Shown here: positions 22,979 to 35,119 of the stretch, piece after piece | Layout: each line of letters begins with the position of its first letter | How positions within the stretch are numbered: the first letter of the stretch is position 1 | Assembly: GCA_018257865.1 (NCBI GenBank) | Contig: JAEUBA010000070.1 | Span: 62,001 to 126,000 of the forward strand | Origin: Stereocaulon alpinum | Lineage: Eukaryota > Ascomycota > Lecanoromycetes > Lecanorales > Stereocaulaceae | Length of the DNA: 64,000 nucleotides | Direction: 5' to 3' | The notes under the pieces: generated by a model | What the model was told of the DNA's origin: nothing | The model's database searches: none | The model's input: only the letters and a program-made list of their open reading frames with translations | Position numbers and translations under genes: made by a program

Positions 22979-25408
22979 ATGGCCCGAAGCAGCAGTAGCT
23001 TTGCGCCCATTGTCTGTGTAGTGGGCTTTCACCACGCCAGGTATTTCTTTCCAAGAGGATAAAGGCGCAGAGAGCTGATAGTTGGCAGGGGACCAGAGAT
23101 AGAAGGCTGGTTTGGCGTCGAAGATGGCACAGATCCAGCAATTGACAATGATTGGTCCTTCCTCCCGTTCATGGCCCTCTCAGACGGCGCCCACGCGTGA
23201 GACTCAGCGCCTCATTCCCACTGCTCCAACCGCAGAAGCTGAGCACACTACAGATCTACTGAAGACTTCTCCTATTTCACACTCCGTCGACAGAGAACGG
23301 AAACATCTACCCCTACCTCCGTCTTCGGTATCTCATGTACAAGGCAGATCGACGCAAGCCAGCTTCACAATCGACCCGCCGATGTCACGAGAAGTACGGT
23401 ACAAAAGGCGGTTGTTGCTATTGCGGATAGCCCACAGTTCTTTGGGCAGCTGAGAGAGAAGTTGTCGATGGTTACGGGTGCGTGGTTTGCTCAAAAGTAC
23501 GAGGGGGGAGTGTGCCTAGCAAGAGAACATGGGCTGATACGCCAGGGATAGGGACTTTACAGACGTAGATATCTTGAAGGTCGGTGAGTGGACCATGGGG
23601 GTTTCCGCTGGATAAAGGCTGAGATAGGCATAGAAATTCCAAGAGAGCCTGTCCAGGACGCTGCAGGATACGGAAGATGATCAGTATCTGGGTATGGTCC
23701 TCGATACACAGAAGACGGGATGTAACGCTTATGACTGCAGGTCTTTCTTTGCGAGAGCTCATACACGAATACAAACACCAGACTCTGGTACTATTCAAGT
23801 GCTGTTTGCTGCAACCAAAGGTACAACCTCGCCGCAAAGATCTATCGTATGATGGACTGACTTCATCAGATGCTCTTCTTCGGGTCTCGCTGCGAACGAT
23901 TATGCATGGTCCAATTCGCTCTGATATCACTGATTCCAGGTCTTTTACGGAGGTTGGAAGACTGTGCGGACCCAGAATTCGACAACTACGAGAGGAACCT
24001 GGTCATGCCAACATCGCTGAAAACCAGCGATCGAAATTCTTGTATGCCCATAACCTTTATTGACGTGGAGGCCTGCTGATCCGGAGACAGTGCTATCATA
24101 TATGGGTCTTCCGTTGCAGCTGTACGTTACACTCGTCTTCTCCTCGCCTCATGCCGAGTGCATCTGCGTTGACACATTTTTTGGCATTCTATAGCTTTGG
24201 GAAAGGAGGCATGTTCGGTCCTTATACTCCTTTACAACAGCTTGACGTGTTAGCCGACTACGGTACAAAGTCATATGTAGTTGGGTCTACCAATTCTCTT
24301 CTTTTACAACAGAAGGACCGTTACAGTGACATACTCATTAATGTAAGTGACCGAATCTATACGTTGTGAGAGGCTACAAAGGCTGATGCGATCAGCTTGA
24401 CGAAATAACCATCAGCATTACTTCCTCGTCTCTCCGCACAGCGCTGGCGCTGTCGGCTGCAGACCGCAGGTTAGACATCCTCCACACATCTACCCGCGAT
24501 TTACTCAATAACCATTGCCCAGGTGGATAGACTTCCTCTCAACGACCGTCCACGACACCTGGGACGAAGCCTTTCCCTCCCGCCCAAAGACAATGGGCTA
24601 CATGGGCTCCGAAGAATTCATCCGCCTCCAATTCGAAGAATACCTTCTCGCCCTACTCTCCACCACAAAATACCACCTCTACCTACAATTACACCCGCCT
24701 CTCCCTTCAATAGAAGGCGACCCAACCACAGACTTCAATCCCGACTTCCTAACCCACTGGCAACAAACCTCCTCCTTCACCCTCTTCAATACCCACACAG
24801 ACTCCCACCTCTTCGACATCGTCGAGCCCCGGCACCCTACAGCCGGCAACCTCAGTTTCGAAGACATACAACGCCGCTTCGCCATGCAAATCCAGACCCT
24901 CCACCTCGACGAACGCCTTGCCACGTCAAAAGAAGCACTAAACAAACACCTAGCAACCAGCCACAAAAAAGTCTCCACAGCCTTCTCAAATCTCTGGGCC
25001 GACATAGAAGCAATGCGAGAAGCGCAGCGGAAACGCGCTGAAGCAGCCCATCTCCCTACTGTGAAAGAAGGCTCAGCCACAGGCCCAGGCACAAACGGCA
25101 CCTCCACCTCCACCTCCCCACCACCAGACCCAAACACCAAACCCCGCGTCGATCTCACAGCCGCACAAGCATCCGTACAAGCAGCAGGACAAAAAGCAGG
25201 AGCATACATATCCTCCTGGGGCGCATGGGCTAGTGAAAGGAGGAAAGGATGGGCAGAGGGAAGGGCGAGTGCGAGGAGTGAGGATGTTGGTGGTGCTGCT
25301 GGGGTGGGGGAGAAAAGTCCGGGAAAATTGGCTAGGTGGAATAGTAGTGCTAGTGGGAAGATGAAGGAGGAGAAAGGGGGGGATGGGATTGGGAGGTTGG
25401 ATGCGTGA
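22979..25408 (+). CDS. AVL9: AVL9-like late secretory pathway protein (DENN domain)
   Basis: Eleven exons: 22979-23040, 23089-23196, 23254-23496, 23546-23579, 23634-23691, 23741-23820, 23870-24041, 24091-24121, 24195-24342, 24396-24469 and 24523-25408, giving 631 aa. The N-terminus PIVCVVGFHHARGPEIEGWF and the later MLFFGSRCERLCMVQFALIS and FGPYTPLQQLDVLADYGTKS segments are typical of AVL9. Yeast Avl9 acts in exit of secretory vesicles from the Golgi and in actin and polarity functions; DENN proteins usually act on Rab GTPases. The last 120 residues are low-complexity and end in SWGAWASERRKGW plus a Gly/Lys-rich tail. The coding strand shifts from C-rich to G-rich near 25200. Confidence 0.93.
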
Positions 25409-25901
25409 TGGTGATGAGGAGGGATAGGAACGAATAATGTCGTATACGGGTTACGAGCATCATTTCGGCTTGGGCCTTTGTGTTAGCGTTGTGTTTTCTG
25501 CAACTGGCGGGGGAGGGGGGATCGTGTCATGGCATTTGGACGAATGTTGACGGGGGTTTCAGTCGTAGCGTCACGCGAGATTCATTCTCTTTCGGTAAAG
25601 ATGATATTGGAAGTAAGTCTTAGCTATGAATGGAAGGTATCGATGCGGTATCGATGCGGTCTGCAAACTATGATCAGGGTCACTTTCTACCTGTATGCAG
25701 GGAGCATAGTACACTGCCCATCCAGTAAAGAGAGACTCCTCTCGTAACCCGCCGGTCTTGTATTCATCTCTCATTGCATGCATTTCGCCGGTTTTCTTGG
25801 AGATAAGCATACCCAGCTCTTCGCCAAAATGCGCCTGCCTTTCCCCCTCCCTCCCAAGAACCAAATAAGGATGAGCGCCGGTGTATGTGAATTATCATGA
25901 A
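25409..25901. other. Intergenic between convergent genes, with an 11-bp tandem duplication
   Basis: Holds the 3' flanks of AVL9 (+) and cullin (-). GGTATCGATGC occurs twice in tandem at 25636-25646 and 25647-25657. No gene is seen. Confidence 0.55.
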
Positions 25902-28533
25902 TTAAGCCAGGTAGCCCAGCTCGTCATTATCCTCCAATCGTTCAAGGTACTCTTTCTCGATGAGTTGGTCAATGGACTTTTTGATGTCTTGGATCTTGGG
26001 TGTAAAGCGTGATTTTATCTGGGAGATGGTTTCTTGGACGAGGACGACGTGCTTCATCTTCTTGCGGGACTTCATGATACGAACGATGGCAGACTAGGTT
26101 TTCGTCAATAGGTATCTTGCAGTGGAGATGGAAACAATGGTACATACCTGCATGAGCAACTTTCTGTCCTCCTCAATGGTCTTATGCGTATCCTCGACTT
26201 CTTGCTTGGCTTCTGACTTGACAGTGATGTTAAGGTTGACCTTGACCTTCTTATTCTTGAAGTTGTAATTGAGCGAATATGACGTCCCAGATTCCGCCTT
26301 TCCATTCTCGGGCGACGGAAGCAAGACCTTAGCCTTCACGAACACACTGAGCGAAGGATCCAGTGTTTCTGAGTTTAAGGCTGTTGCTTCTTGGATGGTA
26401 TCGTAGGAAATATTGTCAGTGTCGTTGAAGAGCAAGAGAATAGCCATTTGGTACGTCGAGACTAGGAAGGTGTAGGGGATCTTGGTGTTCTTTATGTAGT
26501 TGGCTCTGATTTCGCCTTTACATAGTTGCCAAAGCCAAGTGAGTTTTCGGCCGCTATGCTTGTCGAAATAGAAGCCCTGGAACTTTTGGTATGTCGAAAC
26601 GATCTCTTGTGGGGGGATGAAATGGGTGGTAGGGGCGGTAAGCGGCCAAAAACCTGTTCCGAGTATCTGGTATGTTGCATCAACCTTTGCATCGTCTGCA
26701 TTAAGACTCTTAGCCAGCATTTCCTTGAAGGAGCTGTTGAGATCGGCGGAGATCTGAATGTCCTGGAACATGCGTTGGAGCTTATTCGTGTATTCGAAAC
26801 CACAGGCTTCCTTCAGCTTTCCGATCATGCTTGTCTCGGCGTCTTCTGATGCGGAACTTGAGTGCACTAGACGCTTAGCCAGCATTCGTGAGTAGAATTT
26901 CTGAAAGACGTCTTTGTCCTCGATGTACTTGAAGACTGTCATAACCTGGATCAAGGAAGCCTCCAGATCAGCTTCCTCTGCACTCTTGGCGCTCTTCTTT
27001 AGCAGTGCATCTGTGTATTTGGCCAAGAGCTCTGGTGATCGTGTTGAGCCTGTCTTGCAGACCTTGTTGCGGTTCACGAACTCTTTGCAAGCGTTATCAA
27101 GAGATCGTACAAATTCGGACTCGGCGCTGAAAGCATTGTCCACCAATTTCTGGTATTGCGTGTGGACCTCGAGCAAGGCATCAACATAGGTTTTAGGCTC
27201 CATGTTGTCACCGTCAACAGCGACCTTCTCAACAGCGGCCAATCCAGATTTGCGAACGTGAGCCTCAAACTTGTTTCGGAGAGGCTCAAGCCCATCATGA
27301 ACTCGGGAAAGCAATTTGTACATCCGTGCAAGATCGTCTTGCCTGTCGGCGTCCAGAAGGACCTGAAATTCGTCTCGTAGCAGGACTGAGTGATCGGTGA
27401 CCAGGGCAACGAGACAAGTGTTCATCAGATTTTTCATGATGTCTGGGTGTAGATATAGGCCAACGCGAGCTTTCTCTTCTTCCAGACGTATTTCGGCCTT
27501 TTTCATATATTCAATAACAGAATTCTCGGCGATAAATTGGTTGGACTCGTTCTCGTAGTAGGTCTTGGTAGCGGCCACGAAAGGCCTTTCGAAATGGTAG
27601 CGGTAGACTTCAAGTGTAGACTTGGTGCTGTCGGCTTCATCTAGGCCTAGGGAGACGAAGGAGTCAACGATGCTCTTGACCTGGCTCTGCTCTATCGTCT
27701 CGCCATTCCTTTGCTTCTCTACCATCTTCAATACAGCATCCATAACTTTTTCGTTGACTTTCTTGAAAAGCACATCCTTCCACTGAACCAAATGTAACGT
27801 GTAGACATCGTAAACGTCTTTCTTCCCCTCATCCATCTCCCTTCTCACCCAATGTCGATTTAGGTAACGAAACAGATGATTGGTGTACTTGGCAGCGGTG
27901 GTGTATCGGTCCCATTCTCGGATGTAGTATGAGAGGAGTGCCTCGTCGACATGACCTTTCGATCTCTCGTAAAGATCGTCGAGGTGATTCCTCAAGTATT
28001 CTTTGAGATTTTTGTAAAGATCCTCGCCTAGGAGATGGGCTACCATTTGCGTCATTACAAAATTCCGGACTTTGGGTTAAGGTATAGACTAACCTCCTCG
28101 GTGGGCATTACCGCCTATTATCCCTCCAGAGCCAGCAGCCACAGCTTTCTGAGATGTGCAGAAGTTGTGGACAGCTCTAGATGCCTATCAGTAAGGATGT
28201 AGTGCTCTGATCGGAACGCAAACTCACGTGTAGATGCCCATGTACTGTATGCTGGAATTAGCGAAGTGTTGGATTTGGTGGCACCATGTTGCTTACTGTT
28301 GTCATGTCCACCCCATCTTTTAAGTTGGTCATAATCTTGTCGACTCCGGCTTGTAGGAAGTTCCATCTGTGAATGAGGTCGTCAATATCGATATAACAAA
28401 AATCGCACTTGTGGTCGACTTGACCCCCATGCTTAAGCAAAAGTAGCCACCGACCCCTTCGCGTAGCTAGAACATGTGAGAAGGGATAAACCTACGTTGC
28501 AACAAGGTCATCCTTGTTAGGAGTCGGAGGCAT
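25902..28533 (-). CDS. CUL1: Cullin 1, scaffold of SCF ubiquitin ligases
   Basis: Six exons: 28533-28496, 28366-28297, 28244-28228, 28176-28094, 28039-26148 and 26093-25902, giving 763 aa. The N-terminal cullin repeats include YMGIYTAVHNFCTSQK, the Skp1/F-box side. The cullin-homology domain binds the RING protein Rbx1. The C-terminal winged helix has IVRIMKSRK with the neddylation Lys at about residue 708, and the end ELGYLA is typical. The start MPPTPNKDDLVAT is in a 38-nt first exon. Exon 3 is 17 nt (YMGIY plus two bases). An ATG at 28055 lies within intron 4 and is not the start. Several proteins have F-box-like features in this genome, but no functional link to neighbours is implied. Confidence 0.96.
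28228..28244 (-). other. 17-nt microexon of cullin 1
   Basis: TACATGGGCATCTACAC lies between introns 28296-28245 (GTAAGC..ACAG) and 28227-28177 (GTGAGT..CTAG). It encodes the highly conserved Y-M-G-I-Y segment. Confidence 0.85.
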
Positions 28534-29125
28534 GGTGATCGTCATGGCTATCGGACTGTTTCTGCTTGCCTGAAGGTGGTGATGCAAGCTCGTGGTTGCG
28601 GTTGGGTGAGGGACAGTTGGGGGATCGATCTCGGTTGAGCTTGGGCTATGTGAATCAGGGATGTGTCATTTGCCAGAGTGTCGTACAGTCAAAGCGTCGG
28701 AGAAAGCCTTGTGTCGAGTCAAGAAGTGAGGTGTTTCACAAGCACGCGAACAGCGCTGCCTCGAGGGCTGTTTACGGGTATACCTTGGACGTCGCAATAT
28801 TCTCAATATATCTCATGCTTGCCAGCTCGCGATAGGCTTCCCCGGCTCAAGTCAAGAACATGGAAACTTGTCGCTATGATCATAAGGAATTCCGAATCGT
28901 GCAGTCATAGGTTACCAAGGCTGAGCATCCTAAAGTGGCAAGCTTAGGCGGCAAATTCACGCCGCAAGTGGCGCCAAAATATCAGGGGCTTGGCCCCATA
29001 TCAAATGTTGAGTCCGCCCAGTCTCTACTTCCTTTCAGGCATGACAACAGTAGACTGTTCGTGACTACTGTTCGTGTTCACAAAGCTGTCTACTACAAGG
29101 AATCACAAAACAATATCAGGGTCCC
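28534..29125. other. Intergenic: cullin promoter and cupin 3' flank
   Basis: No conserved reading frame is seen on either strand. Confidence 0.5.
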
Positions 29126-29674
29126 TCAAACCTGTAGAGCAGGCCCCTCATCGCCATAGATCGGATCCCTCTCAAACCAACCCAAAGCCCCAATTCCCTT
29201 CATTTTCTTCTCCTCTCCTTCTTTTCCATAGCACATGTCCCAACCCTTACCCTTCGGATAACTTCCCACCATGCTAAAGCCTCCCTCGATATCCTCAAGC
29301 AAACGATGAGCCACCCCTGCCGGCACTATCATAACATCTCCCTTTTCCACCACTGGTTCTACTTTCTTCGGGTTGTCTTCTCCGCCAAAGCATAATTTCG
29401 CCTTTCCATGGGCGACACAGAGAACTTCATGTGCTATGGAATGGAAATGAGACTGGCTGAACATGGTGTAGCGCCACTGTGGGGTCACTACGCCGACAGT
29501 TGAGAGATGAGACTCTATTGTAGAGGCAGATGCGCTTGATAGGAAAGCGGAGTGATAAATCATCAATGGCTTCTTCTGTATGGAGGTATTGGGGATGCGA
29601 TTAAGCGCAGGTATCTGGTGGAAGGATACTTGAAGTTCATTGATCGGAGTGAGTGGTGCCTTAGAAGTAGCCAT
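29126..29674 (-). CDS. Cupin-domain protein (YjlB-like)
   Basis: Single exon, 182 aa from the ATG at 29674. An in-frame ATG at 29731 would add 19 residues, but the family starts close to the shorter version. The cupin core is clear: HFHSIAHEVLCVAHGKAKLCFGG carries the metal-binding His residues and Glu of motif 1. GDVMIVPAGVAHRLLE carries motif 2 with its His. Ends WFERDPIYGDEGPALQV. This small cytosolic cupin family has no well-defined reaction; oxygenase, isomerase or sensor roles are all possible. No signal peptide. Confidence 0.88.
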   Translation of the reverse strand: MATSKAPLTPINELQVSFHQIPALNRIPNTSIQKKPLMIYHSAFLSSASASTIESHLSTVGVVTPQWRYTMFSQSHFHSIAHEVLCVAHGKAKLCFGGEDNPKKVEPVVEKGDVMIVPAGVAHRLLEDIEGGFSMVGSYPKGKGWDMCYGKEGEEKKMKGIGALGWFERDPIYGDEGPALQV

Positions 29675-30040
29675 GTTAGGCTTAAGGTTGGAAGGTTTTA
29701 GCACAGTGCGCATTGGCTGTGGAAAGAGCACTGGAAAATGTAACGTCAGAACGTGCCTCGAAGGCGGGAAGTTGTAACTCTTAAGCTACGTCATAGGCAC
29801 CTCAACCTAAGTACTCAGAAGTGCCCGAGACCCTTTTCCCTGTGTGTAGATTGGGTATCATGCAACTCCTGAACCGCTATGCAAATGTCAACCTGCCTCA
29901 AGCGATAGACCAAGATCATGAGTCGAACCTTCCCGATATATACAGATCCCAAAATGCTCATTATCTTTTCGCAACACGCTCCATAAGCCTAATTACTCGT
30001 CAGCACTAGACAAAATGGTTACCGATATCTGGGAGCAGCC
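29675..30040. other. Intergenic: cupin promoter and SRF1-like 3' flank
   Basis: No gene is seen in this stretch. Confidence 0.5.
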
Positions 30041-31289
30041 TTACCTCAGGACACTGATAGAAAAGGTTGTGAGCCATGCAATCAATGCAATCAGAAGTAC
30101 AGAAGCCAAAGCTTTCTGCTTTTTGCAAATCTCTGTCGGGCACTCCTCGCCCTGTATAGCAACGAACGCCAAGCTCAGGTTCGCAGAATCAAAGACAATG
30201 AAGAACAGGTCGAGGAATATGAGACGCATCTTCGCTTTGGCGGGGCGTAAGCCAAGGGGTTTCCCAGTATACTCATCGTACGTGATGTATAAGAGATAGA
30301 CCATCGCAACTGCGTCGACAATAATGGCCATATTTGTAGAAGGCGTTGGCTGGAGGTGACGATCCTGATCTGTAAGACTATGGATTGACGCTGCAATGGC
30401 AAGAGCAACAGCCGAGAAGACCCATACATTCAAGCGAATCATCAGCGGTACCATAGCATTCCGCAATATTGTACGCTGTGCTCTGATATACCATGCTCTT
30501 CTCTTCGCCTTGTACCTAAGATGACGGCCCGGATTCTTCTCTGGATCATCATCTTCAACGTGAGCAAGCCATGGCCGAGAATAGTCCGCACCATGCTCTT
30601 TCAGCCATGTTTCATCGACAATCTGCCCACCATCAGCTGATATGGCAGGATATGCGGAGGCGTCTCTGAAGGCTCTCCAACGAGATCCGGTTTCTGTGAC
30701 TGCACCACTTGGCAGAGGAGGGGTGCATTCGCGCTCATAATCCCACAGTCTGCCACGCGGTCGACTCGACTTGAACAGGTGTTTGGGAGAAGGAGTATTG
30801 TTATGTTGAGCAATTTGTGCTTCTGGCAAGTCAGGTAATGAGCGTGTTTCTGTAGCCAAGTCGTCCTCGTCCTCGTCGCCCTTGTCGCCCTCGTAAAGGG
30901 TATGCACCCAAGCTGAAGACAAGTATTAGCAAATAAGGAGGTACATACGTCGAAGCTGTTTGCCCTAAGCTAAGGAAGTGATGCCAAAAGATCTCACCCG
31001 GTATCGTCCGTACAATTCTTTGCGCCTCTCTGTCGTGGGCTATAACGTTCGATCCGGAAGAGTTGGGCATTATCCCACTGGAAGTTGCAGATCTCGTTTT
31101 CTCCAAGGAGTTGGGTTCTGTTCCAACGGACGTCTTCTCATTAGACTGGGTCTCTGTAGATGTTTTAAGGACATTGCTGGAAACCTTCTCTTGGCTTGCG
31201 CCTAGGCTAAGAGAATGACGGATGGATGGTGTCCCAGGGCGTAGTAAGCTTGCTGCCCTGGATCGGAAGGTGCCGTCTCCAAAGGCCAT
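30041..31289 (-). CDS. SRF1: SRF1-like membrane protein (regulator of phospholipase D family)
   Basis: Exons 31289-30998 and 30912-30041, giving 387 aa. The N-terminal half is hydrophilic with an acidic Glu/Asp run (DKGDEDEDD). The C-terminal half has about four hydrophobic membrane-spanning stretches, for example LNVWVFSAVALAIAAS, MAIIVDAVAMVYLLYITYDE, LIFLDLFFIVFDSANLSLAF and LASVLLIALIAWL. The conserved core YDEYTGKPLGLRPAKAKMRL is what I recall from fungal proteins annotated SRF1; yeast Srf1 activates the phospholipase D Spo14. I assign the family from memory of that core, so the name is less certain than the gene. It is divergent from 31702. Confidence 0.75.
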
Positions 31290-31701
31290 GGAGATTTGTG
31301 TAGATCCCAGGTGTGCTAGGGTTCCAGTACGCTGGTTTGCTTAGGCGCGAAGCGTCCAGCACGAGGAGTGGTCTGCTGACGTTATGGCCATTGCCAGATA
31401 GTGTCAGCGATTGTTAGGCATTCAACCAGCTGTAGTGTATGCAACAAGCCCATAAGATATATGTTGAAGAAAGTAGGATATAATGCTGAAGCTCCATAGG
31501 ATCTTGGAGTGACGTGAGGTGGGACTAGCTTCATGGCATGACACTTGGTCGGCGCGTCTTCTTTACACCCTTCCAACTTCTTTACCTTCGAAAATTGAGT
31601 CTTTTCGTTGCCATCAGTAAGCTGGACCGACATACAAGTCTCATTCCCCATGAGCGCACTCATTTAGTCAGACACTCCCTCCGTCCATCTCCGACCCTGC
31701 G
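31290..31701. promoter_or_regulatory. Divergent promoter, SRF1-like / Mit_KHE1
   Basis: 412 bp separate the two start codons and must hold both promoters. No gene or repeat is seen inside. Confidence 0.55.
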
Positions 31702-32695
31702 ATGCGCCTATTCCTACTGCCAATCTCTACAAGACAAAGCTTAATCTACTGTCAACGCATCAATCAACAGCTTTCAGAGAAGACTACCTATATTGACAAG
31801 GTTACTGCGAAAGCTTCAAATACCTGGCTTAGCTGGGAGAAGAAAGACTCTGGCTGGCAGAAGAAGGTCACAGACTACGGGAACAAGCTTTTCCAGCGTT
31901 TGCCCTACGAAGAATGGGGGTTAAAGAGCATACCACCACTGAGCGAAAGGCGGCGAAGCGATGAGATTGATGGTAAAGAGGAGGTCCGATTAGAGTACCC
32001 GGAGCTCTTAATTGAGCCTGAAAAGGTGCAAGATGTTCTAAAGATGTACGGAAGCAATGAGAAGCAAGCCTTCCATTCGAAGTGGCTGTGGGGTAGCATT
32101 ATTGGGATGCCCATATCAGCGCCAGTGGCTTTATTACCAGTGTAAGATGTGTTCCAGCTGAAAGCCAGTTCCGGATGGCCGCACCAGTACACGTTTTGAC
32201 GATTTCATACCTAGAATACCCAATCTCCCATTCTTCTACCTCTGCTTTCGAGCATGGTCCCATTGGAGAGGTCAGTATCATCACACATGTCTCATTTGAC
32301 CCCAGTGCTGACCCTATCAAGCTCGTGGCGGATCCCAACATCTCGACTTCTTATTAGATAATAAGCTCATCAGAATGTCCTCATCAGCGATACTGCGTAC
32401 AGTGTATACAGAAGCTATGATGGACAGAAAATTACGAGATCTTGATGTGGAATACGACAATATCAGCGCGAAGTCGAGTACCGAGCCCACAACACCTCCT
32501 CAGAAGACGGAAGAGGAATTACTGCTGAGCCGGAGCAGCGGAGCGCTCATCGCGGATTGTCTTGAGGTCCCGGAGCTGGCGGTGGAAATACAGCGCGCTG
32601 TGTGGCAGGTGGAAAGGTCACTGAAAGCGAAAAGGGAGCTTCAGGAAGAGAAAGCGGAACTCGAGTCAGCAGATAAGGCCATCTCCAATCGATAA
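31702..32695 (+). CDS. Mitochondrial K+/H+ exchange-related protein (Mit_KHE1 family)
   Basis: Exons 31702-32141, 32215-32270 and 32322-32695, giving 289 aa. The start MRLFLLPISTRQSLIYCQRI and the core YEEWGLKSIPPL match the family (Pfam PF10173), as does VALLPVIPNLPFFYLCFRAW. The hydrophobic segment about 125-165 probably spans the inner mitochondrial membrane. Yeast members are needed for normal mitochondrial potassium-proton exchange, though they may be modifiers rather than the exchanger itself. The second intron ends at CAAG (32321) rather than the earlier CCCAG; only the later site keeps GGSQHLDFLLDNKL in frame. Confidence 0.9.
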
Positions 32696-33774
32696 GCTCA
32701 GAGAAGTCGTAATACGCTCTGATATGCCGCTAAGGCTTTGAAAATAGAATCGCAAATTTTGCCACAAAGCCGGGTTCAGTCAGCCCAAATCGCCTTATGG
32801 CTGTACTTACCAAGCGTTTGCGTCCCTACAGGCGTGGTCACAGTCTTTTGACATGAGGTTACTTCGCGTTGCGCGCCTCAAGGTTGTCAAGTCGATTCCG
32901 GCAATTCCTTATCTGATATGTGAAACATTTGACCATAGATTTGTCAAAGTCGAAGCTGCGTGGAAGTCTCGGATTGTAGAGGTGCGCCGTTGGTAAAGCA
33001 CATATTTTCAAGATGTATGAATATTCCAGACCATGATGGTGTATACGAGTTCAGATCGTATAGACAGGGACGATAAGGACTTAGCATGCGATCCGATAAT
33101 CGTACACGAAAATTACAATCGCATCAACCACTCGATAAAATAAGCCGACTAGCGCTTCATCCAAGATTAAGAACATTGTACTCATCGGACGCTTAATGTT
33201 TGTCGAATATGCGACGAATTGAGCAATCAACAGCGCTTCGGACTCTCCACCCACTTACACATGCTGACAGATTGGTTTCGCATTCTGTGACTTAGTTGCA
33301 GTTGGCGCGTTTTGGCGTTGGCGTCCAAGGCTTGATTGATGATAATGTTTGAGGTCGTCGACTATTCAGTGAATCTCGCAAGCATAGTATCATTGTGTCC
33401 AATTCTGGAGTCAGCTGCCAGATATAATCAATGTGCATGGCCATGGTGGCTGTGTAGAACGTGGGAACGACTCTCGGCACTCCATTCATTTTGAGTCTTT
33501 ACAGTCGTCTCGAAAAAATATTTAATTCACATCACTCTTATAGGAGCCAGCTCCGTTGATCGTTCTAATATTCAGATATAACCAGCCCAAACTTTACCCA
33601 AAAGCTCATTATATGAATAGAAGTCCCTGAGCACCAAGGCATGCTAACGTAGAATTAACGAATAGTGGATTAGCGTTGTATGGATACCATTAGAAAAACC
33701 GAGACACTGCTCACGTGCAATGCAAGGATGAAAGTTCTGATGCACTGAAAAGAAGTTGAGAAGACTAGGCGACG
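32696..33774. other. Intergenic between convergent genes
   Basis: About 1.1 kb, AT-rich, holding 3' flanks of 31702-32695 (+) and 33775-34824 (-). No conserved reading frame is seen. Confidence 0.5.
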
Positions 33775-34824
33775 TCAGAGACGACTTGTGCTTTGAGCCG
33801 ACAATCTTTCGAAATTTCGTCTGAGGACAGCGACCGAAATATCGAGTGATTTTCGCAACGTCCTTTGTCTAGGCCACGACATCGGTCGTCTTTCCGACTC
33901 GGAAACATTGACGTCTTTGAGCATAGTGCCATCATGCGAGTCGGGCTCTTTGCCACCAGCTCTCTCCCAGTCACTTATCCAGTCCGTTTGGACTATGCGT
34001 GGAGAATGATCTGCGTTTGGGTTTCTTCCCGGATGGGAGTCTGTTGCCTCGTGAATGATCTCGGGTGATTGTTCGATACTGAGCATGTTCGTTGTAGCAC
34101 CAATTGTGTTAGGACTGTCAGGAAGCTCGCTACGAAAAAGTCGGTTGGCTATCAATCGTGACTTTTTGTGCGGGAGGAATGACAAGATCCGCTTGCGCTT
34201 GCTTGAGCGTTCTGGAGCTTCGTCGTTTCCTTGTGCAGGTGCTGATATGGCACCGTTGTGGCCCGGCATGGTGAACGTACAATTTTCACTCGTCAAATCA
34301 AGATAGGGAGGGTCAGCTAGATCATGTGAGGGTGCTCTTGCGCCATGGGTAGCTGGCTGAACTCCTGGTGGGTCGCCATGTGTTGGAGCGCTGCTCTGAG
34401 CGCTGTTGAAGTGGTACCTGTCGTGCTGCGAATTTTGGTTCTCGTTGGCCTGAAAGTCGAACATTGACATCTCCGATAGATTCGCTGGCTGACGCTGTGT
34501 GTCATTGCTCTTCTCCATGTTTTGCAAAGTGCTCACGAGATCACTGTCGAAGGCCCAGCCTGGCTCCAGTGTGGCATAGGCGTTTCCTTGGACGTTGCGA
34601 AACCCTTGCGGGCTCTGATCCTCTGTAAACGTAGATGCTGAATTGCCGCTGACATGGCGATCAAGGTCTCCACTGATACTTTCTCCCACATGAGACAACA
34701 TTTCAGGACAGTTGTACCGGTTTGCGTCATGAAGGCTGTTGTTGTGCCGCTGTAAAGCGTGAGCGTATTCGTTTGTTGCGGAGGGTGTCCACCCGAGATC
34801 TGGGGCAATTGAGCCTCGGAGCAT
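33775..34824 (-). CDS. Hypothetical disordered protein with basic nuclear-localisation-like segment
   Basis: A single open frame of 349 codons starting MLRGSIAPDLGWTP. It is polar and rich in Asn, Ser, Asp and His, with no membrane segment or signal peptide. The only striking feature is a basic stretch SSKRKRILSFLPHKKSRLI (about residues 208-226), which resembles a bipartite nuclear-localisation signal. The C-terminus is basic (RQRTLRKSL). I do not recognise a family. A frame this long is unlikely by chance, but it could belong to a larger spliced gene. Confidence 0.55.
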   Translation of the reverse strand: MLRGSIAPDLGWTPSATNEYAHALQRHNNSLHDANRYNCPEMLSHVGESISGDLDRHVSGNSASTFTEDQSPQGFRNVQGNAYATLEPGWAFDSDLVSTLQNMEKSNDTQRQPANLSEMSMFDFQANENQNSQHDRYHFNSAQSSAPTHGDPPGVQPATHGARAPSHDLADPPYLDLTSENCTFTMPGHNGAISAPAQGNDEAPERSSKRKRILSFLPHKKSRLIANRLFRSELPDSPNTIGATTNMLSIEQSPEIIHEATDSHPGRNPNADHSPRIVQTDWISDWERAGGKEPDSHDGTMLKDVNVSESERRPMSWPRQRTLRKSLDISVAVLRRNFERLSAQSTSRL

Positions 34825-35119
34825 TTGCAGGAGAGATATTTTGCGTAATCTAACCCATTGAAAGGGATCAGCGCCTTCCCAAAAGTGGATCGGTAATTAT
34901 GTCTTACGTATGATTATATTGATGGGAACCCGCGATCGGGGTTTGAGTGGAGACCGGCGTAATGTGTATCCCACTAAATCTCACGGGGATAGGCAGACGT
35001 CCCACGGCAAAGGCTTTGGCGCAGAGCCCCAGGGAAAGGTTCTCGAGATCATTGAGAGTCTGGGAGGCATTGAAGAAGATGCCGCGAAGAGAGAAAGGCT
35101 GTGAAGTATCAGCTAACTC
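34825..35119. other. Intergenic
   Basis: Short gap between two minus-strand hypothetical genes. Nothing is recognised. Confidence 0.45.

Noticed and set aside
28040..28055. ATG at 28055 as the cullin start
   Set aside because: Upstream exons encode conserved cullin N-terminal motifs, and the acceptor TAG at 28042-28040 excludes this ATG from the mRNA.
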